64,000 bases of DNA from Elizabethkingia meningoseptica_A (GCF_045762675.1 NZ_JBJDLK010000003.1:310001-374000); one strand, 5' to 3'; numbered from the stretch's first letter, positions 1 through 9,440 are shown. Program-made: numbers and translations. Notes: generated from the letters alone by a model not told the origin.

Positions 1-1
1 T

Positions 2-2206
2 TTTGACTACCTTGATACTAAAGAGGTTTTCGACCGTCTTGCCGATTTTTCAGAGGGGTCAACCTCACTAGTAACCTTTAAAATTCCGGTGATCCATTGC
101 TCTTCTTGCATATGGTTACTGGAAAGTTTGCAGACGTTAAATAGTTCCATCCATTATTCTACGGTAAATTTCACCAAGAAAACAGTACAAATTTCCTTTA
201 ATCACGAGGAACTTAAGCTGAGTGAACTTGCCCAGTTCCTCTCCAATTTAGGATATAAACCAGCCATCAGTCTTGAAACCGCTGAAAAAAAGAACGAGAA
301 AGTAGACAAAACCCTGGTGATAAAGGTTGCTATTGCCGGCTTTGCTTTTGGAAACGGAATGTTCTTCGCACTTCCGGAATATTGGTCTCACTGGTTCGGA
401 CGGGATGATGTCTGGCTGGAACATTACACACCGCTTTTCCGCTGGCTGATGTTTATGATGGCAACTGCAGTGGTCATTTTCTCTGCATCCGACTATTACA
501 AGTCGGCGTGGTACGGATTGAAAAACAGAAGAATTGTTATTGACATCCCTATTGTTATTGGTATCCTGGCTTTATATTTCAGGAGCTGTTATGAAATTTT
601 CAGCAACTATGGACCAGGTTATTTTGATACCCTTTGCGGCCTACTGTTCTTCATGCTTTTAGGAAAAATATTCCAGCAGAGAACATACAGCGCTCTTTCT
701 TATGACCGGGATTATAAATCTTTTTATCCGATTGCTGTTACCAAAGTAGATTTTGGCGGAGAGCAAAAGAACATTCTGCTTTCTGAAATTAAAATCGGAG
801 ACAGAATTCTGGTGAGAAATGAAGAGATCATCCCTGTGGATGCCATCCTTATTAACGGAGAAGGAAATATTGACAACAGTTTTATTACGGGTGAAGCTGC
901 AACAATCAGCAAAAAGCCGGGCGACAAAATATTTGCAGGAGGAAAACAGAAAGGCTCTATTCTGGAACTCGAAGTGATTAAAAATGTTGACCAGAGTTAT
1001 CTTACCCAGCTTTGGAATAAAGAAGCCTTTAAAAAACACGAAACAGGTCTGGATACTTTAACCAATACCATTAGTAAATACTTTACACTAATTGTATTAG
1101 GCATAACGCTTATTGCCGGAATTTACTGGTCTACTGTCGACATGCAGAAGATGTTCCAGGTGATTTGCGCTATTCTTATTGTAGCCTGCCCTTGTGCACT
1201 GGCTCTATCCGCACCATTTACCATGGGACATATTATGCGTATTATGGGCCGTCACAAGATGTACGTAAAGGATGTACTGACCATTGAAAAAATGGCTAAA
1301 ATAAATACTTTCGTTTTTGATAAAACCGGTACTATTACGTATAATAAAAGAGCCAATATCGCTTTTGAAGGTGTTGAATTCAGCGCTTTTGATCAGGAAA
1401 ACATTAAAACCCTGCTTAAAAATTCGAACCACCCGCTATCCAAATCTCTTTATGAATATCTGGCTATTCAGGATCCTTATTATCCGATTGAAGGTTTCAC
1501 AGAGATTTCAGGGAAAGGTTACGAGGCACAAGTAAGAGGACATGTATACAAAATTGGTTCTGCAAAGTTTACCGGAACCACTTCCACCACAATAGAAACA
1601 GCTGTATATATTGCCAAGGATAACGCAATTTTAGGAAAATATATATTCAAAAATGAATACAGAAAGGGAATACGTGAACTCTTTATGCATTTACCTAAAT
1701 ATGAAAAACATATTCTTAGTGGTGACAATGAATCTGAAAGAGAAAACCTGGAAGAAATAGGCAACATCAATGAACTGCACTTCAACCAATCTCCCGAGCA
1801 AAAACTGGAGTATATCAAAAAACTACAGGATCAGCATAAAAAAGTAGCAATGGTAGGAGACGGACTAAATGATGCCGGTGCTTTAAAACAGAGTAACGTT
1901 GGTATTGCTATTGCGGATGACAGCAACTCATTTACACCTTCTTCAGATATCATTATGAACGGAGATATGCTGAGTTATATACCGGACTTCTTCAACTTAT
2001 CCAAAGATGCAATCCGCATTGTAAAAGCCACTTTCATTATAAGCCTTCTTTATAATGTTGTGGGACTTACACTGGCTGTTATAGGTGAGATGTCGCCACT
2101 TATTGCAGCTATACTAATGCCAGCCAGTTCAATAAGTGTTGTAATATTCACTTCGGCTACAACATGGCTCACCTCATTAAAATACTTTAAATCTGCGAGA
2201 TCCTGA
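2..2206 (+). CDS. ccoI: Heavy-metal P1B-type ATPase CcoI/FixI-like (5' end outside window)
   Basis: Copper-transporting P-type ATPase expected to supply copper for cbb3 oxidase assembly in the inner membrane. The frame is open from the first bases (FDYLDTKEVF...), so the start lies upstream; the internal GTG at 89 is not the true start. Visible motifs: an HMA-like metal site CSSC just after position 94, the intramembrane CPC in IVACPCALALS, the phosphorylation motif DKTGT, and the hinge GDGLNDAGAL, where P-type ATPases usually have GDGxNDxPAL. Several hydrophobic segments surround these. The next genes are ccoS, ccoNO, ccoQ and ccoP, the usual partners of this family, which supports CcoI over a general copper exporter. 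A hairpin terminator follows the stop codon. Confidence 0.92.
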   Translation, partial: FDYLDTKEVFDRLADFSEGSTSLVTFKIPVIHCSSCIWLLESLQTLNSSIHYSTVNFTKKTVQISFNHEELKLSELAQFLSNLGYKPAISLETAEKKNEKVDKTLVIKVAIAGFAFGNGMFFALPEYWSHWFGRDDVWLEHYTPLFRWLMFMMATAVVIFSASDYYKSAWYGLKNRRIVIDIPIVIGILALYFRSCYEIFSNYGPGYFDTLCGLLFFMLLGKIFQQRTYSALSYDRDYKSFYPIAVTKVDFGGEQKNILLSEIKIGDRILVRNEEIIPVDAILINGEGNIDNSFITGEAATISKKPGDKIFAGGKQKGSILELEVIKNVDQSYLTQLWNKEAFKKHETGLDTLTNTISKYFTLIVLGITLIAGIYWSTVDMQKMFQVICAILIVACPCALALSAPFTMGHIMRIMGRHKMYVKDVLTIEKMAKINTFVFDKTGTITYNKRANIAFEGVEFSAFDQENIKTLLKNSNHPLSKSLYEYLAIQDPYYPIEGFTEISGKGYEAQVRGHVYKIGSAKFTGTTSTTIETAVYIAKDNAILGKYIFKNEYRKGIRELFMHLPKYEKHILSGDNESERENLEEIGNINELHFNQSPEQKLEYIKKLQDQHKKVAMVGDGLNDAGALKQSNVGIAIADDSNSFTPSSDIIMNGDMLSYIPDFFNLSKDAIRIVKATFIISLLYNVVGLTLAVIGEMSPLIAAILMPASSISVVIFTSATTWLTSLKYFKSARS

Positions 2207-2238
2207 TCAGAATATCGGACAGAACCTCTAAAATACAG

Positions 2239-2269
2239 CGGAAAGACTTCATCAGGTCTTTCCGTTTTT
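2239..2269 (+). terminator. Rho-independent terminator after ccoI
   Basis: A 9-bp stem (CGGAAAGAC / GTCTTTCCG) with an 8-nt loop is followed by a T-rich tract. It separates ccoI from the ccoS-ccoNOQP unit. Confidence 0.8.
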
Positions 2270-2415
2270 ATTTATAACTCAGCAGCTTCATTTTTAACCT
2301 CCGAAGAGCCTTTATTTCATTTGACAATTTTGCAAACACTTTTCCCTGTCGTTATTTAGAAGCGTTTTAAATTAACGCTTTTTAACGTTCAATGACTAAT
2401 CTCATAGATAATGTG

Positions 2416-2448
2416 TAAATTTGCAGAAGCAATTGTTTCTTATATTTG
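2416..2448 (+). promoter_or_regulatory. Promoter(s) of the cco operon
   Basis: Two perfect Bacteroidota -7 boxes (TAnnTTTG) occur: TAAATTTG at 2416-2423 and TATATTTG at 2441-2448. The TTG at 2421-2423 lies exactly 17 nt upstream of the second box, a good -33/-7 spacing. The ccoS ATG at 2457 is only 8 nt after the second box, so that transcript would be nearly leaderless, while the first box gives a longer leader. I found no clear FNR palindrome nearby. Confidence 0.6.
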
Positions 2449-2456
2449 CACAACTT

Positions 2457-2666
2457 ATGGACATTCTATATTTAATGATTATATGCAGCGTATCGTTAGC
2501 TGTTATCTTCTTAATTATTTTTATTATAGGAGCCAAGAACGGTCAGTTTGAGGATGACGAATCCCCGGCCGTAAGAATGCTTTTTGACTCTGAAGTTCAG
2601 CAGGATAAAGAGAAGCAAAAACAAGAGGAGGAGAAAGAAAAAGAGGAAAATATAGACAAAAAATAG
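2457..2666 (+). CDS. ccoS: cbb3 oxidase assembly protein CcoS
   Basis: Small inner-membrane protein of 69 aa required for maturation of cbb3 oxidase in characterised systems. It has one N-terminal membrane span (about residues 5-27), then the CcoS-type segment GAKNGQFEDDESPAVRML and a charged E/K-rich tail. I chose the ATG at 2457 because it gives the canonical MDILYLMIICS start; the reading frame extends 12 codons further upstream but that would run into the promoter boxes. The ccoNO start follows 12 bp after the stop, so the two are almost certainly cotranscribed. Confidence 0.88.
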   Translation: MDILYLMIICSVSLAVIFLIIFIIGAKNGQFEDDESPAVRMLFDSEVQQDKEKQKQEEEKEKEENIDKK

Positions 2667-2678
2667 CGATTTTATAAA

Positions 2679-4952
2679 ATGGAGACACAAAAGTTTAGTT
2701 ATGACAATAATATCGTACGTGCATTCTTGTACGCCACGATTATATTTGGTATAGCAGGATTTGTATTAGGGCTTACAGCAGCTTTAATGCTTTTCTACCC
2801 TGAGCTACCGGAATTCTTATTTGGTACGGATGACCCAACCATTCAGAGTTTAAAAAGCGGTAATATTCAGGGACTTATTAACTCACAAGGAGCACTAGGT
2901 TTTGGTAGAATAAGAATGATGCATACCAACACTGTTATCTGGGCTTTTGTATGTAACTCGTTTTTCTGTGCCGCATATTACAGTATGCAGAGGTTACTGA
3001 AAACCAGAATGTATAGTGATACTTTATCTTGGGTACACTTCTGGTCATGGCAGTTAATGATTGTTGTAAGCTGGGTTACTTTTGCCATGGGCTTCAACAC
3101 ATCAAAAGAATATTCAGAGCACGAATGGCCGGTAGATATCCTTATCCTTATTTCATGGGTAGTATTTGGTATCAATATGTTCGGTACAATTGCAAAGAGA
3201 AGAGTAAGACACCTGTATGTAGCGATCTGGTTCTATCTTGCAACGTGGATCGGGGTAGCTTTACTGCACATTGTAAATAACTTAGAGGTTCCGCTTGACT
3301 TCTGGAAATCATATTCTGTATATTCAGGTGTGAAAGATGCAATCGTACAATGGTGGTATGGTCATAATGCAGTAGCATTCGTATTAACCACACCAATCTT
3401 AGGTATGATGTATTACTTTATGCCAAAAGCAGCGGACAGACCGGTATTCTCATATAAATTATCAATTATCCACTTCTGGTCTCTGATCTTCGTTTACCTT
3501 TGGGCTGGTCCTCACCACTTGCAGTATACTGCACTTCCTGGATGGGCACAGGCTTTAGCAACAGGTTTCTCTATTATGCTTATCGCACCGTCTTGGGGAG
3601 GTATGTTAAATGGTTTATTAACGCTGAGAGGAGCATGGGATAAAGTAAGAGAAAATCCGGTACTTAAATTCTTCGTTGTAGCCGTTACCTGTTATGGTAT
3701 GGCAACTTTTGAAGGGCCGCTTTTAGCAACAAAAACTTTAAATAAAATTGGTCACTTTACCGACTGGGTAATTGGTCACGTACACTTAGGTGCATTAGGA
3801 TGGAACGGCTTCATGGCATTCGGTGTACTTTACTTCATGGTTCCTATTTTATGGAGAACCAAGCTATGGTCTGTGAAATTAGCTAACTGGCATTTCTGGT
3901 TAGGTACATTAGGTGTTATTTTCTATGCCGTACCAATGTATATTTCCGGATTTACTCAGGGATTAATGTGGAAGCAGTTTAACCCGGATGGTACCTTAAT
4001 GTACAAAAACTGGCTGGATACCGTTACCGCTATTATCCCTTACTACAAATTAAGATTCCTTGGAGGAACATTATATTTAACCGGAGCATTGTTAATGGTA
4101 GTGAACATATTCAAAACTATTAAACAAGGTTCTTTCCAGAAAGAAGTTCCTGCTGAAGCTCCTGCATTAGCTAAAATCGGTAACGACAGAAAAGCAGGTG
4201 AACCAGTTCACTTATGGATCGAAAGAATGCCGGTTATCCTTTCAATCGGAGCATTTATTACATTATCTATTGGTGGTGCTGTGGAAATTATCCCGACGCT
4301 TACCATCAAGAAAAACGTACCTACAATATCTGCTGTGAAACCATATTCACCACTGGAATTAGAAGGTCGCGACTTATATATCCGTGAAGGGTGTAACGCT
4401 TGTCACTCTCAGATGATCAGACCTTTCCGTGATGAGATTGTAAGGTTCGATGGTAAGAACGGCCAATATTCTAAAGCTGGAGAATTCGTATACGATCACC
4501 CGTTCCTATGGGGATCTAAAAGAACTGGTCCGGATTTACAAAGAGAAGGAAACAGAAACCCTGATTCTTGGCATTTCAAACACATGTTTAATCCAAGATC
4601 TACTTCACCAGGATCTATCATGCCACGTTTCCCATGGTTAATTACAAATGAATTAGACCGTAAGCAGATGGTAAGCAAAATGCAGTTAATGAAAAACAAC
4701 TTCGATGTACCCTATACTAAAGCACAGATTGACTCTGCAAATGCATGGGCAGATAACCAGGCTAAAGTTATTGTGAAGAAAATTTTCTCTGAAGCTCCTG
4801 ACGTTAAAGAACAGGTAGAAAAAGATAAAGTGGCTAAGGGTGATAAATTTATTCCTATCGAAAAGAGAGAAATCGTAGCACTTATTGCTTACCTGCAAAG
4901 ACTAGGTACAGATATTAAGACTACGGATGTACAAACAGCCAGCAATAACTAA
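2679..4952 (+). CDS. ccoNO: cbb3-type cytochrome c oxidase, fused CcoN-CcoO subunits
   Basis: Fusion of the catalytic haem-copper subunit I (about residues 1-490) with the membrane-anchored monohaem cytochrome c subunit II (about 505-757), 757 aa. CcoN ligands are visible: H82 (MHTNT), H229 in WWYGHNAV, the CuB pair H279-H280 (GPHHLQYT), and H367/H369 in GHVHLGALGW. The CcoO part has a membrane span near 515-538 and a haem c site C572-x2-C575-H576. It reduces O2 to water at the inner membrane and normally serves at low oxygen tension. CcoN and CcoO are separate genes in proteobacteria; the fusion is known in Bacteroidota. ccoQ follows after 11 bp. Confidence 0.97.
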   Translation: METQKFSYDNNIVRAFLYATIIFGIAGFVLGLTAALMLFYPELPEFLFGTDDPTIQSLKSGNIQGLINSQGALGFGRIRMMHTNTVIWAFVCNSFFCAAYYSMQRLLKTRMYSDTLSWVHFWSWQLMIVVSWVTFAMGFNTSKEYSEHEWPVDILILISWVVFGINMFGTIAKRRVRHLYVAIWFYLATWIGVALLHIVNNLEVPLDFWKSYSVYSGVKDAIVQWWYGHNAVAFVLTTPILGMMYYFMPKAADRPVFSYKLSIIHFWSLIFVYLWAGPHHLQYTALPGWAQALATGFSIMLIAPSWGGMLNGLLTLRGAWDKVRENPVLKFFVVAVTCYGMATFEGPLLATKTLNKIGHFTDWVIGHVHLGALGWNGFMAFGVLYFMVPILWRTKLWSVKLANWHFWLGTLGVIFYAVPMYISGFTQGLMWKQFNPDGTLMYKNWLDTVTAIIPYYKLRFLGGTLYLTGALLMVVNIFKTIKQGSFQKEVPAEAPALAKIGNDRKAGEPVHLWIERMPVILSIGAFITLSIGGAVEIIPTLTIKKNVPTISAVKPYSPLELEGRDLYIREGCNACHSQMIRPFRDEIVRFDGKNGQYSKAGEFVYDHPFLWGSKRTGPDLQREGNRNPDSWHFKHMFNPRSTSPGSIMPRFPWLITNELDRKQMVSKMQLMKNNFDVPYTKAQIDSANAWADNQAKVIVKKIFSEAPDVKEQVEKDKVAKGDKFIPIEKREIVALIAYLQRLGTDIKTTDVQTASNN

Positions 4953-4963
4953 AAAATAAAACA

Positions 4964-5164
4964 ATGGTTCCTCAGAACTTTAAAGACATTATCAGCAGCG
5001 GAGAAAATGTAGGTTTATACCAGACATTGGCGCTTATATTATTTGTAATGTTCTTTATCGCATTAGTATATGTGGTTTTCAAAAAGCCTAAGAAATACTA
5101 CAGGGACAGAGAAAATGCACCATTAGAAGATGATGGTGACGAAATCAATAACAATATACATTAA
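4964..5164 (+). CDS. ccoQ: cbb3 oxidase subunit CcoQ-like
   Basis: A 66-aa protein with one membrane span (about residues 20-40: LALILFVMFFIALVYVVF) followed by a basic KKPKKYYRD stretch and an acidic tail. Size, topology and position between ccoO and ccoP match CcoQ, the small subunit that stabilises the complex in other bacteria. Sequence identity in this family is low, so position carries most of the weight. It starts 11 bp after ccoNO and ends 11 bp before ccoP. Confidence 0.8.
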   Translation: MVPQNFKDIISSGENVGLYQTLALILFVMFFIALVYVVFKKPKKYYRDRENAPLEDDGDEINNNIH

Positions 5165-5175
5165 GAAAGAACGAT

Positions 5176-6069
5176 ATGAAACCTAGAACGCCCGTACTTG
5201 TAAACTTTGTAATTGTAGTGGCATTACTGCTTATTGTTTACAATATGTTTGTGCAAAACACCTCCTTCTTTAGCTCTCCATATTTCTGGGCTACAGTAAT
5301 TATTGCTGGAATTATGGTCTTCATTGCAAACGGAATCGGTGATCTTATCGAAAACAATCGTTTTCAAAAGCTATCTGAAGAAGAGAAACAGGTATATCTT
5401 GAAGAAAAGAAGATCCCTTATTATAAAAGATTATGGGCTTCTGCATTCAAAAAACAATCTAATGCTGAAGAGCAGGATATGATTATCGACCACGGTTTTG
5501 ATGGTATTACAGAGTTGGATAACTCTCTTCCAAAATGGTGGTTAGGTTTATTCTACTTTGGTACAATTTTCTGTGTGGTATATGTTGCAGCATATGCGTT
5601 TACAGATTATGCGCACCCGGTTGCAGAATACGAAAAAGAATATAAAGAACAGTTGGCTGCGATTGCTGAGTATGAAAAAACAGCACCTAAAATCACAGTT
5701 GAAACTGCCAAATATGACCCGGCGAACATTCCTGAAGGAAAACAGTTATTTGATTCTAACTGTGCTTCATGTCACGGACAGGGTGGTAAAGGGGGAATCG
5801 GTCCTAACTTAACCGATGATTACTGGATCAATGTTAAAGAACAGGATGTATTCCACAATGTATTCTGGATGGACGAAAACGGATCTCCTAACAACCCTGC
5901 GATGAGAGCCTTTATTAAAGAAGGGGTAATCACAGGTAAGGATGCTGAAAAAATTGCAGCGTACATTTACCACATTAACCAGGAGATACCTCCGATTACG
6001 CAAGCACAGGGAGGAGCAGCCCCGCAGGGAGAAGTTGCCCCATGGGTTAAAGGAACACCAAGAAAGTAA
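5176..6069 (+). CDS. ccoP: cbb3 oxidase subunit III CcoP (single haem c site)
   Basis: A 297-aa c-type cytochrome subunit that carries electrons into the oxidase. There are two N-terminal membrane spans (about 8-26 and 34-52), the typical CcoP segment DHGFDGITELDNSLPKWW, a further span at about 121-142, and one haem motif C196-x2-C199-H200. Proteobacterial CcoP normally has two CxxCH sites; only one is present here and the C-terminus is a short A/G/P-rich tail. The family name is secure from the N-terminal signature and the operon. A hairpin overlapping the stop codon separates it from ccoG. Confidence 0.95.
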   Translation: MKPRTPVLVNFVIVVALLLIVYNMFVQNTSFFSSPYFWATVIIAGIMVFIANGIGDLIENNRFQKLSEEEKQVYLEEKKIPYYKRLWASAFKKQSNAEEQDMIIDHGFDGITELDNSLPKWWLGLFYFGTIFCVVYVAAYAFTDYAHPVAEYEKEYKEQLAAIAEYEKTAPKITVETAKYDPANIPEGKQLFDSNCASCHGQGGKGGIGPNLTDDYWINVKEQDVFHNVFWMDENGSPNNPAMRAFIKEGVITGKDAEKIAAYIYHINQEIPPITQAQGGAAPQGEVAPWVKGTPRK

Positions 6070-6095
6070 TAGCCCAGGCTATTACTTTTTATTTT
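6065..6095 (+). terminator. Terminator overlapping the ccoP stop codon
   Basis: A 9-bp stem AGTAATAGC / GCTATTACT with a 4-nt loop is followed by TTTTTATTTTT. The stem includes the ccoP TAA. It may attenuate rather than end transcription, because ccoG starts 43 bp downstream on the same strand. Confidence 0.7.
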
Positions 6096-6112
6096 TAAAA
6101 TAGGATTGAGAT

Positions 6113-7567
6113 ATGTCTACAGAGAAACAAAAATCGGATTTTGAAAATGCTTATGTTGTAGAAGCAGAAACATTTCGGGACAGTGTTGGTACCATGGATA
6201 ATACCGGTAAAAGAAAGTGGGTATTTCCAAGGAAACCAAAAGGAAAGTACACGAACTACCGGAATATTGTAAGCATTGTTCTTTTAATCATTTTATTTGT
6301 TTTACCATTTCTGAAGATCAACGGAAATCCTGTTTTAAAATTTGATATTCTGGACCGTGAATTTTTTATCTTCGGCCAGCCTTTCTACCCTCAGGATTTT
6401 TTCATCCTTACTATCGGAGCCATTACGGGTTTAATTTTCATTACATTATTCACTGTAGTATTCGGCAGAATATTCTGTGGATGGGTTTGTCCTCAGACCA
6501 TCTTTATGGAAAGTGTCTTCCGTAAAGTAGAATACCTTATTGAAGGGGACAGAAACAAACAAATCCGTTTAGATGCTCAGCCCTGGAATACTGAAAAAAT
6601 CTGGAAAAGAGGATTAAAATGGACCATCTTTGCTATTATCTCTCTTGTCATCTCCCACCTTATGTTCTCTTATATCGTAGGATACGAAAGAGTACTGGAA
6701 ATTATGAAAGAGGGTCCTGTAAAGAATTATGATAATTTCCTTGTAATGATTCTGTTCAGTGCGGCATTCTATTTTGTATTTGCATGGTTCAGAGAACAGG
6801 TTTGTACATTGGTTTGTCCTTATGGAAGATTACAGGGCGTGTTAATTGATAAAAAGACCATCAATGTATTCTATGATTTCAAACGTGGTGAAAACCGCTC
6901 GAAATGGAGAAAGGGAGAAGACAGAAAAGCAAGCGGAAAAGGTGATTGTATCGATTGTGGCCAATGTGTTGTCGTTTGTCCTACCGGGATAGATATTCGT
7001 AACGGTCAACAGCTGGAATGTATCAATTGTACTGCATGTATTGATGCTTGCGACGAAGTTATGGAGAAAGTAGGCTTACCAAAGGGCCTAATTCGCTATG
7101 CCTCTGAGGACGAAATAGAAAAAGGAGAGAAATTCAAGTTTACCACAAGAATGAAAGCTTATGCGGCTGTACTTCTTTTGCTTGTAGTAGGCTCTACCTA
7201 TCTTATACTGAACCGTTCTGCTGTTGAAGGCAAGTTCATTAAACCTGCCGGATCTACATATTACGTTAAGGACGACCGTATGATTAACACTTATAACTAT
7301 ACATTACTGAACAAGAGTAACGAGGATAAAGTGGTTACCATAAAAATAATAAGCCCGCAAAACGGAGAGATCGAAGTTATTGGCGCGGTTAATAAGATTA
7401 TTATGAAACGGGATATTTCTACTAAAGGAACTATAAATGTATCATTCCCTACAAAAGAAATCAACCTTTCCAAACAAAATATAGTTATTGGAGTATATGA
7501 TCAGAAAGGAGTGCTAATCGACTCTTATGAAACTTACTTCGAAGGGCCTTTTAAAATGACATTGTAA
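6113..7567 (+). CDS. ccoG: Cytochrome c oxidase accessory protein CcoG (FixG-like)
   Basis: A 484-aa polytopic membrane ferredoxin implicated in copper reduction and oxidase assembly. Seen: N-terminal membrane spans, GRIFCGWVCPQ (C122, C126), CTLVCPYGR (C231, C235), then two 4Fe-4S clusters with C279/C282/C285/C289 followed by C303/C306/C309/C313. After about residue 345 there is one more span and a periplasmic Ig-like domain typical of FixG_C. It lies directly downstream of ccoP and upstream of ccoH. Confidence 0.95.
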   Translation: MSTEKQKSDFENAYVVEAETFRDSVGTMDNTGKRKWVFPRKPKGKYTNYRNIVSIVLLIILFVLPFLKINGNPVLKFDILDREFFIFGQPFYPQDFFILTIGAITGLIFITLFTVVFGRIFCGWVCPQTIFMESVFRKVEYLIEGDRNKQIRLDAQPWNTEKIWKRGLKWTIFAIISLVISHLMFSYIVGYERVLEIMKEGPVKNYDNFLVMILFSAAFYFVFAWFREQVCTLVCPYGRLQGVLIDKKTINVFYDFKRGENRSKWRKGEDRKASGKGDCIDCGQCVVVCPTGIDIRNGQQLECINCTACIDACDEVMEKVGLPKGLIRYASEDEIEKGEKFKFTTRMKAYAAVLLLLVVGSTYLILNRSAVEGKFIKPAGSTYYVKDDRMINTYNYTLLNKSNEDKVVTIKIISPQNGEIEVIGAVNKIIMKRDISTKGTINVSFPTKEINLSKQNIVIGVYDQKGVLIDSYETYFEGPFKMTL

Positions 7568-7719
7568 CAACAGTTCAACGCTTAACCTGGTCCACGCCCG
7601 CTAGCCAACCTGAAATATAAAACGTTTATATACGATTAAGGTTGTAACTATACAGATTTCAGGTATTGCGTTCGACATAAATACCAGCCGCAGAAAGCGG
7701 CAAATAAAAAGATAGACGA

Positions 7720-8199
7720 ATGAAATCGAAATTCACCTGGGGACACGGAATGGTCCTTGCTTTAGCTGTATTTATTGCCTTCATACTAGGAATGATATTT
7801 TTCTATACAAGAGGATATCAAACCTCGGAAATGGTATCGGATAATTATTATGAAGATGAGTTGGTATATCAGGAAGTAATTAACGCCAAAAAAGCAGCAG
7901 AAGAATTACCTGAAAAACCTGTTTACGTTCAGAATGCTGAAGGCATTAAAATTACAATGCCTAAGGAGTTTAACAATACAAATTCAAAGTTTAAAATCTT
8001 CCTGTTCAGAACAGATGATTCTAATCTTGACATAAAAAAAGATGTAGAGCTGGATGCCAATAATTCTATTGTTATTCCTCATAAAATTGGAGAAGCGAGT
8101 ATTATAAAAGATGGTTCTTATACATTAAAGCTTAACTGGAAAGATAATAAAGGGAAACAATATCAGATTGATTATAACCTAATATGGACTTCGCATTAG
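7720..8199 (+). CDS. ccoH: FixH/CcoH family assembly protein
   Basis: A 159-aa protein with one N-terminal membrane span (about residues 9-30) and a periplasmic domain beginning YQTSEMVSDNYYEDELVYQ, the FixH signature region in Bacteroidota. FixH/CcoH works with the CcoI ATPase in oxidase maturation. It is separated from ccoG by 152 bp in which I see no gene. Its last 16 bases overlap the next gene, which suggests translational coupling. Confidence 0.88.
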   Translation: MKSKFTWGHGMVLALAVFIAFILGMIFFYTRGYQTSEMVSDNYYEDELVYQEVINAKKAAEELPEKPVYVQNAEGIKITMPKEFNNTNSKFKIFLFRTDDSNLDIKKDVELDANNSIVIPHKIGEASIIKDGSYTLKLNWKDNKGKQYQIDYNLIWTSH

Positions 8200-8930
8200 T
8201 CATATCAGCCATAGGCCTGGGGTTTGCATCCGGATTTCACTGTATCGGGATGTGCGGCCCTATTGCCCTTTCTATGGGATTGACCAAAAAGCAGCAAACC
8301 AACTTTTATCTCCAGAACCTGACCTATCAGTTCGGACGTATACTTATCTATTCTGTTTTAGGAGCTATTTTAGGCCTTATAGGCGAAGGTTTTGAGATGG
8401 CCGGGTTCCAACAGGTATTAACAATAGCTGTTGGAATTTTGCTCATTATTATGGCTTTATTCTCTTTTGAAGGAAAAGACTTTGCTTCCAGAATACCTTT
8501 CATTAACAAAGCTTTATTAAAAGTAAAGATTAATCTTGGCAGATTACTGCAAAAAGCAGATTACAGATCACGCTTTACAACCGGACTGCTGAATGGTCTG
8601 CTTCCTTGCGGAATGGTATATATGGCCCTTACGGCTTCTCTTGCGGCAGGAGGCGTATGGCAGGGTGCTGTTTTCATGGGTATTTTCGGACTCGGAACAT
8701 TTCCTTTTATGTTTGCAGTAGTACTGGTCGGAAATCTGATGAATCAGGCATTAAGAATTAAAGTTCTGAAAGTCATTCCTATTGTAATGATTATCCTTGG
8801 TGGTTTATTCATATTACGCGGCCTGGAAATAGATATTCCTTACTTATCTCCTGCATCTGAAGCCATGGGGATTTCCAGAGATTCAGGAAGTTGTCATACA
8901 CCGGGACACACCGGAGAACATTCTCACTAA
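8184..8930 (+). CDS. UreH/TauE-SafE-like membrane protein of the cbb3 assembly locus
   Basis: A 248-aa inner-membrane protein with about six hydrophobic segments. It has the signature FHCIGMCGPI (H19, C20, C24) and a second half-repeat NGLLPCGMVYMAL, the pattern of UreH/DsbD_2-like transporters often annotated as sulfite exporter TauE/SafE. The C-terminus is histidine-rich (CHTPGHTGEHSH), which suggests metal handling. In many Bacteroidota this family sits next to ccoGH, so a role in copper or redox supply to cbb3 oxidase is inferred. It overlaps ccoH by 16 nt and is followed by a strong terminator. Confidence 0.8.
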   Translation: MDFALVISAIGLGFASGFHCIGMCGPIALSMGLTKKQQTNFYLQNLTYQFGRILIYSVLGAILGLIGEGFEMAGFQQVLTIAVGILLIIMALFSFEGKDFASRIPFINKALLKVKINLGRLLQKADYRSRFTTGLLNGLLPCGMVYMALTASLAAGGVWQGAVFMGIFGLGTFPFMFAVVLVGNLMNQALRIKVLKVIPIVMIILGGLFILRGLEIDIPYLSPASEAMGISRDSGSCHTPGHTGEHSH

Positions 8931-8955
8931 AATTAATTTTGTTATTATTATAAAG

Positions 8956-8995
8956 GAAAGCGCCCAAATTCAATATTTGGGCGCTTTCTGTATAT
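8956..8995 (+). terminator. Strong terminator closing the cco locus
   Basis: A perfect 14-bp stem GAAAGCGCCCAAAT / ATTTGGGCGCTTTC (8956-8969 with 8975-8988) encloses a 5-nt loop. It probably also serves the convergent minus-strand gene ending at 9024. Confidence 0.85.
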
Positions 8996-9023
8996 CTGTG
9001 TTCCAATTAAGTTTATATTTATT

Positions 9024-9440
9024 TTAAATCTTAATTGGAATATAATCCATAGCTACTTTAGAAAATTTAACTTGTCTTTTAGGGTAATAATATAGTGTGG
9101 GATACTTATGGGTTAACTTTTCTTCTGAAATATACGGGTATCTATCTTTTAATTTCGGCATGAAAATAACCCACAAATAGGTATTGTCGCCCTTCCCTTC
9201 TCTCCAATATAGTCTGTAATGATTTGGATAATCATTATTTGTTTGCTTTAAATCCTCTTCAAATTTCTTTATCATCAACAGCATTTTTTTACTATAAAAG
9301 GAAGTCGATTCCATATTCAGGCCTTCTTTTCCTCCTTCTTTAACATAGCGCTCATCATGTTGCCCATAAAAAAATTTGCAACAAAAAAATAACAAACCAA
9401 AAACAATTACTTTCCACATGGTGCTTTTATTACTATTCAT
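9024..9440 (-). CDS. Secreted protein of unknown function, tandem paralogue 1
   Basis: A 138-aa protein with a signal peptide (about residues 1-26, ending FFYGQ) and a mature domain of about 110 aa. It shares with the next two genes the order KEGL..., a central region with DYPNHYRLYW, a strand like LWVIFMPKL, and a C-terminal TLYYYPKRQ-like segment. I do not recognise the family. The start at 9440 overlaps the stop of paralogue 2 by 8 nt; a second ATG seven codons in would remove the overlap. The three copies probably arose by local duplication. Confidence 0.75.
   Translation of the reverse strand: MNSNKSTMWKVIVFGLLFFCCKFFYGQHDERYVKEGGKEGLNMESTSFYSKKMLLMIKKFEEDLKQTNNDYPNHYRLYWREGKGDNTYLWVIFMPKLKDRYPYISEEKLTHKYPTLYYYPKRQVKFSKVAMDYIPIKI

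Noticed and set aside
89..91. GTG as start of the copper ATPase
   Set aside because: The frame is open to the left edge with CcoI-like sequence, so the gene begins outside the window.
2270..2410. FNR-type site before ccoS
   Set aside because: TTGACAATTTTGCAAA resembles half-sites only; the second half does not match ATCAA.
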